In this document: positions 18,723 to 25,596 of the stretch, in pieces
Layout: the number at the start of each line of letters is the position of its first letter
How positions within the stretch are numbered: the first letter of the stretch is position 1
From: Dehalococcoidales bacterium
GTDB taxonomy: Bacteria > Chloroflexota > Dehalococcoidia > Dehalococcoidales > BS750m-G39
NCBI GenBank assembly: GCA_023129255.1
Contig: JAGMCH010000029.1
Location: 1-32,532, forward strand
Length of the DNA: 32,532 nt
Direction: 5' to 3'
Program-made: the position numbers and the translations under genes
The notes under the pieces: model-generated
The model's input: only the letters and a program-made list of their open reading frames with translations
The model's database searches: none
Told to the model about the DNA's origin: nothing

Positions 18723-18878
18723 ATAGGGAGTTTTAGAGGGGCGAAGTCCCTCTTATACAACTAATTCCCCCTCTCCTTTGAAGGAGAGGGGGACAAAGCG
18801 GGTTCCCAGGAAAATCGAAGATTTTTCTGGGTGCTTACAGGGGGTGAGGTAGAATAAATCCTATAAAATCTGGCACCG
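18723..18878 (+). repeat. 156-bp direct repeat, copy G (filled by palindrome)
   Basis: This copy matches 20479-20635. Over the last 113 bases (18766-18878 against 20523-20635) I count only three mismatches. It contains CCCCCTCTCC/GGAGAGGGGG, a 35-bp palindromic insert, gggggtgaggtagaataaat, and then the first codons of the phosphohexomutase (atcctataaaatctggcaccg), after which the match stops. It lies before the lipoprotein gene and therefore carries a stranded fragment of the downstream gene's start. Confidence 0.85.
18802..18836 (+). mobile_element. Miniature palindromic element, copy 1
   Basis: A 35-bp sequence beginning GTTCCCAGGAAAATC and ending GATTTTTCTGGGTGCTT, with near-perfect inverted arms around a three-base loop. 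It interrupts the segment acaaagggggtgagg, which is contiguous in repeat copies E and F. The left flank (aaagcgg) resembles but no longer equals the right flank (acagggg). Confidence 0.7.
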
Positions 18879-18893
18879 GATTTAGATAGATGA

Positions 18894-18922
18894 TTGACTT
18901 AACCAGCTTAATGACGTAATAT
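18894..18922 (+). promoter_or_regulatory. Promoter of the lipoprotein gene
   Basis: TTGACT, 17 nt, TAATAT. The expected transcript start near 18929 lies downstream of the ORF track's start at 18924 and upstream of AAGGAGG and the ATG at 18963, so it supports the later start codon. Confidence 0.55.
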
Positions 18923-18962
18923 TTTGCCAAATAGCGGTAGAGGAGCAAGGAGGCATCAAACA

Positions 18963-20345
18963 ATGTGGAAATCTAAAGGTATTAAATGGGTAGTTGCGGG
19001 CCTGGTTATCCTCACCATGCTTATGGGGAGCGGTTGTGGCTTGTTCAACAAGTCGCCGGAGATTACCAGCCTTACCCCCAGTGCCACAACGGTAGGGCCT
19101 GGGGGGAGCTGCACCGTAACCTGTACCGCCAGTGACCCCGACGAGGACGATACCCTTACCTATGCGTGGGCAGTCACCGGTGGGGCTATCTCAGGAACGG
19201 GTAACTCGGTTACCTGGACAGCGCCGGCAACTGAGGGAACCTACACCATCAGCGTGACCGTCAGCGATGGCGAAGGCGGAGAAGCCAGCGAGAGCTGCGC
19301 TATTGAGGTAACCAATACCCCACCGGTTATCGCCAGCCTTACCCCCAGTGCCACCAACGTGTTACCCAGCGGGAGTTGCACCGTAACCTGTACTGCCAGT
19401 GACGCCGATGGCGATATCCTTACCTATGCGTGGACAGCCACCGGTGGGGCTATCTCAGGAACGGGTAACTCGGTTACATGGACAGCGCCGACAACCGAGG
19501 GAACTTATACCATCAGCGTGACCGTCAGCGATGGTAAAGGTGGGACAGCCAGCGAGAGCTGCGCTATCATCGTCGAAATGAGATTCGGCTCCATCGACAT
19601 CAATTCTAGTCCCGCCGGAGCAACAGTCTACCTCGATGGGGTGGATACGGGAAATATAACTCCCTACGTCATAACCAATGCCCCCCCTGGCACCTATACT
19701 ATCAAGCTGGAGTTGTATCATTACAAAAATCGCCAGGCGCTGGTAACAGTCAATGCCGATGAGACCACCTATATTAATTGGTCGCTCAACTATGCCTCAG
19801 AGCAGACGATAACCATACAGCCTGACGCCACTGCCGGTAAAGATGCCGGTGTAGATACGTATTACCCGAATCAGAATTATGAAATCCACTATCAACTAGG
19901 TGCTGGTCATGGGACAGTAGACACCTGTAGAGCATACCTTCAGTTCAACCTCGCTTCAATTCCCGCTAATGCCGTAATAGTAAATGCTAGGTTGGGATTA
20001 TACTACTACTACACGGATAATTTGTCAGCGGCACTCATTGGAGCTTACTTAGTGCCGGGAGCCTGGAATGAAAGTACTATAACCTGGAATAACCAGCCGG
20101 CGGTGGTAACAACGCCAGAATATACCGTCAATGTGCCTGCTTTGGCAACAAACGCTTTTATCTACTGGTATATTAGCAACATGGTTAAGGGTTGGTGGGA
20201 TGGCAGCATACTAAATTACGGTGTAATGCTGAAAGATTACGATGAGAGCACCATAGAAGCCTGGAAAGGCTTTTACTCTTCCGACTGGGGCACTGCTAGC
20301 CAGCGTCCCGTACTAATAGTTACCTATTTCGACCCAACCTCCTAA
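18963..20345 (+). CDS. Surface lipoprotein with Ig-like, PEGA and DNRLRE domains
   Basis: A 460-aa exported protein. The start is ATG 18963 with AAGGAGG upstream. Basic residues and a hydrophobic helix end in a lipobox (LMGSGC), so Cys near residue 25 should be lipidated. Two tandem Ig/PKD-like repeats of about 89 residues follow (ITSLTPSATTV... and IASLTPSATNV..., each with GTGNSVTWTAP and TYTISVTVSDG). A PEGA domain (SSPAGATVYLDGVDTG) comes next, then a C-terminal DNRLRE-type domain of about 165 residues (AYLQFNLASIPANAVIVNARLGLY...WNNQPAV...VLIVTY). It is likely a cell-surface adhesive or carbohydrate-interacting protein. The DNRLRE domain is usually found in secreted proteins; its exact ligand is unknown. 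Confidence 0.85.
   Translation: MWKSKGIKWVVAGLVILTMLMGSGCGLFNKSPEITSLTPSATTVGPGGSCTVTCTASDPDEDDTLTYAWAVTGGAISGTGNSVTWTAPATEGTYTISVTVSDGEGGEASESCAIEVTNTPPVIASLTPSATNVLPSGSCTVTCTASDADGDILTYAWTATGGAISGTGNSVTWTAPTTEGTYTISVTVSDGKGGTASESCAIIVEMRFGSIDINSSPAGATVYLDGVDTGNITPYVITNAPPGTYTIKLELYHYKNRQALVTVNADETTYINWSLNYASEQTITIQPDATAGKDAGVDTYYPNQNYEIHYQLGAGHGTVDTCRAYLQFNLASIPANAVIVNARLGLYYYYTDNLSAALIGAYLVPGAWNESTITWNNQPAVVTTPEYTVNVPALATNAFIYWYISNMVKGWWDGSILNYGVMLKDYDESTIEAWKGFYSSDWGTASQRPVLIVTYFDPTS
19068..19565 (+). repeat. Tandem in-gene repeat encoding two Ig-like domains
   Basis: Two copies with a period of about 267 bases, starting at agccttacccccagtgcc (19068 and 19335) and both ending near gccagcgagagctgcgct. 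Long stretches are nearly identical at DNA level, including synonymous positions (for example gggctatctcaggaacggg), so the duplication is recent or kept uniform by conversion. The second copy is one codon shorter. Confidence 0.8.
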
Positions 20346-20359
20346 CCCGCAGCCAATCA

Positions 20360-20388
20360 GGAGAGCCTCCCTTTTAGGGAGGCTCTCC
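20360..20388 (+). terminator. Terminator-like hairpin after the lipoprotein gene
   Basis: GGAGAGCCTCCC, loop TTTTA, GGGAGGCTCTCC: a perfect 12-bp stem starting 15 bases after the stop codon. The following tcccttat is only modestly T-rich, so termination strength is uncertain. Confidence 0.65.
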
Positions 20389-20478
20389 TCCCTTATCTGG
20401 CAAGTAGATGAGCAGTAAAAGGGAAGTTTAAGAGGGGCGAATACGGGGTCCCCGCAAAGGGGTGAGAAGCCCCAAGTT

Positions 20479-20635
20479 ATAGGGAGTTTAAGAGAGGCGA
20501 AGCCCCTCTTTATAAAAAACCCTCCCCCTCTCCTTTGAAGGAGAGGGGGACACAGGGGGTTCCCAGGAAAATCGAAGATTTTTCTGGGTGCTTACAGGGG
20601 GTGAGGTAGAATAAATCCTATAAAATTTGGCACCG
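20479..20635 (+). repeat. 157-bp direct repeat, copy H (filled by palindrome)
   Basis: Partner of 18723-18878. A further partial unit (gggaagtttaagaggggcgaa) lies just upstream near 20422, so the locus holds one and a half copies. Here the repeat runs without a break into the phosphohexomutase reading frame, which identifies this as the junction natural to that gene. Confidence 0.85.
20559..20593 (+). mobile_element. Miniature palindromic element, copy 2
   Basis: The same 35-bp palindrome as at 18802-18836. Here the flanks are intact direct repeats: ACAGGGG at 20552-20558 and again at 20594-20600. This fits a target-site duplication of at least five bases, read against the uninterrupted copies E and F. 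Confidence 0.75.
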
Positions 20636-22032
20636 ACGGCTGGCGGGGGATTATCGCCCAGGATTTCACCTTTGACAATGTGCGGGCTTGCTCCCAGGCG
20701 GTGGCTGACTACCTCAAACAGGCAGGCTTAGCCAGCCGGGGGCTGATTATCGGCTATGACAATCGCTTTGCCTCCGAGGACTTTGCCTCAGCCGCCGCTG
20801 AGGTAGCTGCCGGCAATGAGATAAAGGTATACCTCTGCCCCAAGGCTACCCCAACGCCAGCGATAAGCTTTGGCACCCTAGCCAAAAAGGCGGGCGGGGC
20901 TATCGTCATCACTGCCAGCCACAACCCGGCTATCTGGAGCGGCTTCAAGTATAAGAGTGAGGAAGGGACTAGCGCCCCACCCCAGGTTACCGCCGAGATA
21001 GAAAAATACATCTCTCTTGCTCTAACCACGGGAGAAATAAGCCGCATACCGCTTTCTGAAGCGTTAGACCAGGGAATAGTAAACTACCTTGACCTGGCTC
21101 CAATCTACGTTCAACAGCTAGCCAAGCTCGTTGACCTGAACCAGCTACGCCAGGCTAAGCTTAAGGTGGTGGTGGACCCTATGTACGGGGCTGGCGCCGG
21201 CTACTTCCCCATGCTTTTAAGCGGAGGGGCTATGCAGCTGGTGGAGATAAACAGCGAGCGCAATCCCCTCTTCCCCGGCATACAACCCGAGCCAATTGCG
21301 GCTAACCTGGCTAAGCTCTCGGCGACAATCAAACAGCAGAAGGCAAATGTTGGCTTAGCTACTGATGGTGATGCCGATCGCCTTGGCATCGTCGATGAGA
21401 ATGGAGAATTCCTGACCCAGCTCCAGGTCTTTGCCCTGCTCTGCCTCTATCTCCTGGAAGTGCGCCGGGAGCGAGGGGCTATGGTCAGGACGCTCACCAG
21501 TACCACTATGGTTGACCGCTTGGGCGAAATATTCAACGTGCCGGTATATGAGACGCCGGTGGGCTTTAAATATGTTGCCCCCATAATGATAGAGAAGAAT
21601 GCCCTCATCGGTGGGGAGGAGAGTGGGGGTTACGGCTTCCGCGGTTACATGCCAGAACGAGATGGCATCCTGGCTGGCATCTATTTCCTTGACCTCATGC
21701 TCAAGACAGGTAAGACCCCTTCACAGCTCCTGGACTATCTCTACAGCAAAGTAGGTCCCCACTACTACCAGCGCCGGGATTTCACCTTCCCCGAAGACCA
21801 GCGCCAGGCGATAACCAAGCGTGTCAGCGATAATCTGCCCCAGTCCATTGAAGGGGTCAAGGTGGCCAAGATAAACACCACCGATGGCTTCCACCTTACC
21901 CTGACTGATACCACCTGGCTGCTCATCAGATTCTCCGGAACCGAGCCCGTGCTCCGCATCTATGCCGAAAGTGAGAGCCCGGCTCGAGTAGAGAGGCTGC
22001 TGGAAGTGGGCAAGGAATTGGCTGGGATCTGA
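20611..22032 (+). CDS. Phosphomannomutase/phosphoglucomutase (ATA start proposed)
   Basis: An alpha-D-phosphohexomutase interconverting hexose 1- and 6-phosphates. Motifs are the phosphoserine loop TASHNPAIWSGFK, metal loop DGDADRLGI, sugar-binding GGEESGGYGF and phosphate-binding RFSGTEPVLRIYAE. The ORF track starts at GTG 20680, which would remove the universally placed N-terminal FGTDGWRG. That sequence is encoded in frame just upstream (IKFGTDGWRGIIAQDFTFDN), and the frame is open from 20605. No ATG, GTG or TTG occurs there. The best candidate is ATA at 20611, four bases after GGGGTGAGG, giving 473 aa. A cupin related to mannose-6-phosphate isomerase follows at once, favouring mannose metabolism. 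Confidence 0.85.
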   Translation: MNPIKFGTDGWRGIIAQDFTFDNVRACSQAVADYLKQAGLASRGLIIGYDNRFASEDFASAAAEVAAGNEIKVYLCPKATPTPAISFGTLAKKAGGAIVITASHNPAIWSGFKYKSEEGTSAPPQVTAEIEKYISLALTTGEISRIPLSEALDQGIVNYLDLAPIYVQQLAKLVDLNQLRQAKLKVVVDPMYGAGAGYFPMLLSGGAMQLVEINSERNPLFPGIQPEPIAANLAKLSATIKQQKANVGLATDGDADRLGIVDENGEFLTQLQVFALLCLYLLEVRRERGAMVRTLTSTTMVDRLGEIFNVPVYETPVGFKYVAPIMIEKNALIGGEESGGYGFRGYMPERDGILAGIYFLDLMLKTGKTPSQLLDYLYSKVGPHYYQRRDFTFPEDQRQAITKRVSDNLPQSIEGVKVAKINTTDGFHLTLTDTTWLLIRFSGTEPVLRIYAESESPARVERLLEVGKELAGI

Positions 22033-22045
22033 GAAAGGATAAAAG

Positions 22046-22405
22046 ATGGAAGATAAACTTCCCCGGAAAATAGAGAAGCCCTGGGGGTTTGAGCTGCTAT
22101 TTGCTCGGACGCCAAAGTATGCCGGCAAGTTAATCTTCGTCAGAAAAGGGCACCGGCTCAGCCTTCAATATCATGAGAAGAAGGACGAAACCATGTATTT
22201 CTATCAGGGAAAGGCACTAATGGAAATTGAGGGCAGCGATGGGCAGCTGGTGCCGAACACATTTGAGCCCGGCCAGTGTATAAGAATTCCACCCCGCACC
22301 AAGCACCGCCTGAAGGCTATAGAGGACACCATATTCTTTGAAGTCTCAACCCCTGAGCTTGAAGATGTAGTAAGACTGGAAGACGACTACGGACGGGTCA
22401 AGTAG
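22046..22405 (+). CDS. Cupin, mannose-6-phosphate isomerase type II-like
   Basis: A 119-aa single cupin domain resembling the C-terminal isomerase domain of bifunctional ManC/AlgA proteins. It opens EKPWGFELLFARTP, has the metal-binding cupin 1 motif in SLQYHEKKDETMYFYQG and cupin 2 in GQCIRIPPRTKHRL. Metal ligands expected are the His/Glu of YHEKKDE and the His of TKHRL. It starts 13 bases after the phosphohexomutase with AAAGGAT upstream. The likely role is fructose-6-P/mannose-6-P isomerisation, supplying mannose-6-P to its neighbour. It converges on the minus-strand Fe-S gene only 14 bases away, with no obvious terminator between. Confidence 0.82.
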   Translation: MEDKLPRKIEKPWGFELLFARTPKYAGKLIFVRKGHRLSLQYHEKKDETMYFYQGKALMEIEGSDGQLVPNTFEPGQCIRIPPRTKHRLKAIEDTIFFEVSTPELEDVVRLEDDYGRVK

Positions 22406-22419
22406 TGATTATATAGCCG

Positions 22420-23061
22420 CTACTCTTTGAAAGTCAGGGCGCCGGTAGGACAACTAGCCACGCATTCACCACAATCTCGGCATCCCGACTCAGCCATTGG
22501 CTCATCACCAAAGGTGGTGACCATGCGCTTAAAGCCGCGATGGGCAAAACCAAGGGCGCCGATACCCAGACGCTCCCGGCAAATCCAAACACACCGGCCG
22601 CAGAGCACGCACCTGTTGGGGTCGTAGATAAACTCAGGGCTGCTGGAATCCACCGGGAGTTTCCGCAGAATCTTCCGGAAACGCCTCGTCTTAAGCTTAA
22701 CCTTCAGGTGAGCGGCTATCTTCTGCAACTCGCAGGAGCCGCTGGCAGGACAATGAGCACAGTCAACCACATTGCTCGCCAGAAGCAGCTCCAGGGCGGT
22801 GCGCGCCAGCCTTAAAGCCGCCGCACCCCTGGTATTTACCACCATGCCCTCTTTTGATGTCTCGGTGCAGGCGGTAACCGGCTGACTTTTGCCCTCCACC
22901 TCCACCCAGCACAGACGGCAGGAGGCGGCAGGCTCCGAAGCATCGCGCAGGGCGCACAGATTGGGTATATAAATACCGCTATCTAACGCCGCCCACAGGA
23001 CTTTCTCCCCCTCGGGGGCGGTTACTTTCTTACCATCAATGGTTAAAGATACCGTTTTCAT
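22420..23061 (-). CDS. NuoG-N/HoxU-like iron-sulfur subunit
   Basis: A 213-aa protein matching the N-terminal part of NuoG and HoxU-type subunits. In order: a plant-type [2Fe-2S] domain (Cys in IPNLCALRD and CRLCWVEV, then TACTE), a segment matching the His/Cys4 cluster site (VVDCAHCPASGSCELQ), and two [4Fe-4S] motifs (CVLCGRCVWIC and CRDCGECVASCP). The His ligand usually found four residues before the first Cys of the second site (NHPLDC in typical NuoG) reads Asn here (SNVVDC). It follows the NuoF-like gene by four bases. It should carry electrons between the NADH/flavin subunit and a catalytic partner that is not in the window. Confidence 0.88.
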   Translation of the reverse strand: MKTVSLTIDGKKVTAPEGEKVLWAALDSGIYIPNLCALRDASEPAASCRLCWVEVEGKSQPVTACTETSKEGMVVNTRGAAALRLARTALELLLASNVVDCAHCPASGSCELQKIAAHLKVKLKTRRFRKILRKLPVDSSSPEFIYDPNRCVLCGRCVWICRERLGIGALGFAHRGFKRMVTTFGDEPMAESGCRDCGECVASCPTGALTFKE

Positions 23062-23065
23062 CTCT

Positions 23066-24979
23066 TTACTTTGAAGCTGGCACCTGGCTGGGAGGTGATA
23101 GCCTTACCACAGCATTATACTGGGGAGGACAGGAGTCAACGCAGGTGCCACACTTAACGCACTTCTCCTGGTCGATAACCTTATATCTCTTCTTGGGGTG
23201 GCTGGATATGGCTTCCACGGTGCAGGTGCCAACGCAGGCATCACAGGAGCGTTCACACTTTTCCGGAATAATGTAAAAGGCGATGAGGTCGCGGCACATC
23301 AGTGCCGGGCACCGCCCCTCCAAGATATGTGCCTCATATTCGTCACGGAAATAACGCAGGGTGGATAGTATCGGATTGGGCGCCGTCCTGCCCAAACCGC
23401 AGAGCGAGCCAGCCTTTATGTCCTCGGCCAGCTCAACAAGCATATCCAGGTCTTTGATTTTCCCCTTGCCCTTGGTAAATTCATCCAGGACTTCCAGCAT
23501 CTGTTTCGTTCCCAGGCGGCAGAAGGTGCACTTGCCACATGACTCCCTCTGGGTGAACTCCAGGAAATAGCGGGATATCTCCACCATGCAGTCGTCCTCG
23601 TCAAGCACAATCATTCCGCCAGAGCCCATCATCGCCCCGGCATCGGTCAGGGAATCAAAGTCAATAGGCAAATCCAGAGCCGATTCCGGCAGGCAGCCGC
23701 CGGAGGGACCTCCTATCTGCACCGCTTTGAAACGCTTGCCCCCGGGAATACCACTGCCGACATCAAAGATGAGCTGGCGCAGGGTGGTACCCATGGGCAC
23801 TTCAGCCAGCCCGGTATTAACCACCTTGCCGGCAAGGGCAAAAACAGCCGTCCCTTTGCTCCCCTCAGTGCCAATAGCGGCAAACCTCTCCGCCCCATCC
23901 CCAATTATGTGGCGGATAAAAGCCAGGGTCTTCACATTATTGATAAGGGTCGGCTTGCCGTAGAGACCACTGGTTGCCGGGTAAGGGGGGCGGTAATGCG
24001 GATTCCCGGGTTCTCCCTCCAGCGAAGCGATAAGGGCTGTCTCCTCGCCGCAGACGAAGGCACCTGAGCCTTGAAACAGCTTGATATCAAAACTAAAGTC
24101 GCTGCCCAGGATATTCCTGCCCAGCAGGTTCAGCTTCCGCGCCTGTCGGAGGGCAATTCGGGTCCGGCGGACAGCCAGCGGATACTCAGCACGAACATAG
24201 ATATAGCCGTATCGGGCGCTGGTAGCATAGCCGGCAATGAGCATGCCCTCCAGCACTGAATGGGGGTCGCTCTCCAGAATAGCCCGGTCCATAAAGGCGC
24301 CGGGGTCACCCTCATCCCCGTTACAGATTACATACTTTGGCTTACCCTGGGCTTGACCACAGATTTCCCACTTCTCTCCGGTGGGAAAGCCAGCACCGCC
24401 CCTCCCCCTCAAACCCGACCTCTTGACCTCGCTTGCAACCTTCTCCGGCTGCATCTGGAGCGCCTTTACAAAAGCCGAATAGCCACCACTAGCAATGTAG
24501 TGCTCTATCTGTTCGGGGTCGATATGACCGCAGTTTTTCAGGATAACCTTTTGCTCAAAGCGGGCGCGGGGGAAATCGGAAAAGCTGGGAACAAGCTCAT
24601 TTTCTTCCAGAGCGCCAAGGACGAATTCAAGACAAGGGTCATCGCCGAGGATAAATTCCCTGACCAGCCTCTGGGCTATCACTGGATTGACCTGTCGGTA
24701 GCAAATAGGAGGATAGCCCGGCTTGCTTATGGTAACTATTGGTTCAGCGTAGCAATGCCCCATGCAGCCGACCTCAATGACGGGACAGTCAAGCTTATGC
24801 CTCTTAAGCTCCTTTTTTATTGCCTGGAGTACTTCCAGAGCCCCGGCAGCACGACCACAGGTGGCAGCACCCACCATAATTACCGGTTTGCCACCGTGGA
24901 GTTCCCGCCATTGGGATTCGGCTCGACTCTTTATCTCCCGGAAAGTTGAGGCCACCCTTTGATGCCCGGTTACTTTCAC
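23066..24979 (-). CDS. nuoF: NuoF-like NADH/FMN subunit with extra Fe-S domains
   Basis: A 637-aa fusion typical of soluble NAD(P)-linked hydrogenases and formate dehydrogenases (HydB/HndC type). The N-terminal domain is thioredoxin-like with [2Fe-2S] cysteines (GAATCGRAAGA and EVGCMGHC). The central NuoF core has the FMN/NADH segments GRGGAGFPTGEKWE, CNGDEGDPGAFMDR and GAFVCGEETALIASLEG, plus the [4Fe-4S] motif ESCGKCTFCRLGT with its distal Cys in SLCGLG. The C-terminus adds two ferredoxin-like clusters (CERSCDACVGTC and CVKCGTCVDSCP). The start is GTG 24979, overlapping the NuoE stop by four bases. It passes electrons between NAD(H) and ferredoxin-like carriers; bifurcation is possible but unproven. 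Confidence 0.93.
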   Translation of the reverse strand: MKVTGHQRVASTFREIKSRAESQWRELHGGKPVIMVGAATCGRAAGALEVLQAIKKELKRHKLDCPVIEVGCMGHCYAEPIVTISKPGYPPICYRQVNPVIAQRLVREFILGDDPCLEFVLGALEENELVPSFSDFPRARFEQKVILKNCGHIDPEQIEHYIASGGYSAFVKALQMQPEKVASEVKRSGLRGRGGAGFPTGEKWEICGQAQGKPKYVICNGDEGDPGAFMDRAILESDPHSVLEGMLIAGYATSARYGYIYVRAEYPLAVRRTRIALRQARKLNLLGRNILGSDFSFDIKLFQGSGAFVCGEETALIASLEGEPGNPHYRPPYPATSGLYGKPTLINNVKTLAFIRHIIGDGAERFAAIGTEGSKGTAVFALAGKVVNTGLAEVPMGTTLRQLIFDVGSGIPGGKRFKAVQIGGPSGGCLPESALDLPIDFDSLTDAGAMMGSGGMIVLDEDDCMVEISRYFLEFTQRESCGKCTFCRLGTKQMLEVLDEFTKGKGKIKDLDMLVELAEDIKAGSLCGLGRTAPNPILSTLRYFRDEYEAHILEGRCPALMCRDLIAFYIIPEKCERSCDACVGTCTVEAISSHPKKRYKVIDQEKCVKCGTCVDSCPPQYNAVVRLSPPSQVPASK

Positions 24980-25464
24980 CGCTTTTCTTTTCCCAGCTTA
25001 AACGAGAGCAGGATTCCATCTACCTTAGTCGGTTCAACTTTGCCTTGTGGCTTATCATCGACCACAGTTACCGGTGCCATAACACAGCAGCCTACGCAAG
25101 CGACAGTATCCAGGTCGAACTCCCGGTCAGGGGTGGTCTGCCCTCGGTCAATCTCCAGCCTTCTCTTCCAGGCATCCAGCGTGATGTAACCACCCTTCAT
25201 ATGGCAGGCGGTACCTAAACATACCCTTATTGAGTGCCTCCCAGGAGGAACGAGCCGGAACTGATTGTAAAAGGTAGCCACGCCATAAACATCTATCCCT
25301 GGCATACCAAGAAATTGGGCAATCTCCAGCATGGCTTCCCGGGGAAGATAGTCAAGCTTGCCCTGAACCTTTTGCAGGATGGGGATAAGATTGCCTCTTT
25401 TTCTGCCAAACCTGTTTAGAATCCGCTTTGTTTGCTGTTTGACTTTACCCTGTTTCTCAGCCAT
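24976..25464 (-). CDS. nuoE: NuoE-like [2Fe-2S] subunit
   Basis: A 162-aa thioredoxin-fold [2Fe-2S] protein with the four cluster cysteines in VCLGTACHMKGG and VACVGCCVMAPV, preceded by the helical KRGNLIPILQKVQGKLDYLPREAM region typical of NuoE/HoxE. It pairs with the NuoF-like subunit whose start it overlaps. I start at ATG 25464, not the adjacent GTG 25467. A strong promoter puts the -10 hexamer only eight bases upstream, so the mRNA is probably leaderless. It heads a three-gene operon. Confidence 0.93.
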   Translation of the reverse strand: MAEKQGKVKQQTKRILNRFGRKRGNLIPILQKVQGKLDYLPREAMLEIAQFLGMPGIDVYGVATFYNQFRLVPPGRHSIRVCLGTACHMKGGYITLDAWKRRLEIDRGQTTPDREFDLDTVACVGCCVMAPVTVVDDKPQGKVEPTKVDGILLSFKLGKEKR

Positions 25465-25472
25465 CACGTTGA

Positions 25473-25501
25473 ATTATATGATAGTGAGCCTATCTGTGCA
25501 A
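25473..25501 (-). promoter_or_regulatory. Promoter of the nuoEF-like operon, leaderless
   Basis: Minus strand TTGCAC, 17 nt, TATAAT, then eight bases to the ATG (five to an in-frame GTG). The -10 is a perfect consensus hexamer. No Shine-Dalgarno fits between it and the start codon. Confidence 0.75.
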
Positions 25502-25559
25502 GCCGTCGCCAACGCTCCCGAAGGCAAAGAGGAAAACATTGCAGGTGGGGTAAAGATAA

Positions 25560-25587
25560 GGGGGCTGGGCTTTAAAGCCCAGCCCCC
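25560..25587 (-). terminator. Terminator-like 28-bp palindrome after trpB
   Basis: GGGGGCTGGGCTTTAAAGCCCAGCCCCC is a perfect palindrome ten bases past the trpB stop. On the minus strand it is followed by TTATCTTT, a moderate T-tract. It separates trpB from the nuoE promoter on the same strand. Confidence 0.65.
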
Positions 25588-25596
25588 TATTGCTAT

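Noticed and set aside
18723-20635. CRISPR-like repeat structure
   Set aside because: The repeats are long, few and separated by genes; there is no regular spacer array and no cas gene.
23586-23963. 125-aa plus-strand ORF
   Set aside because: Antisense shadow of the NuoF-like gene.
24260-24949. 229-aa plus-strand ORF
   Set aside because: It is antisense to the NuoF-like gene, whose motifs are unambiguous; the ORF product has no recognisable features.
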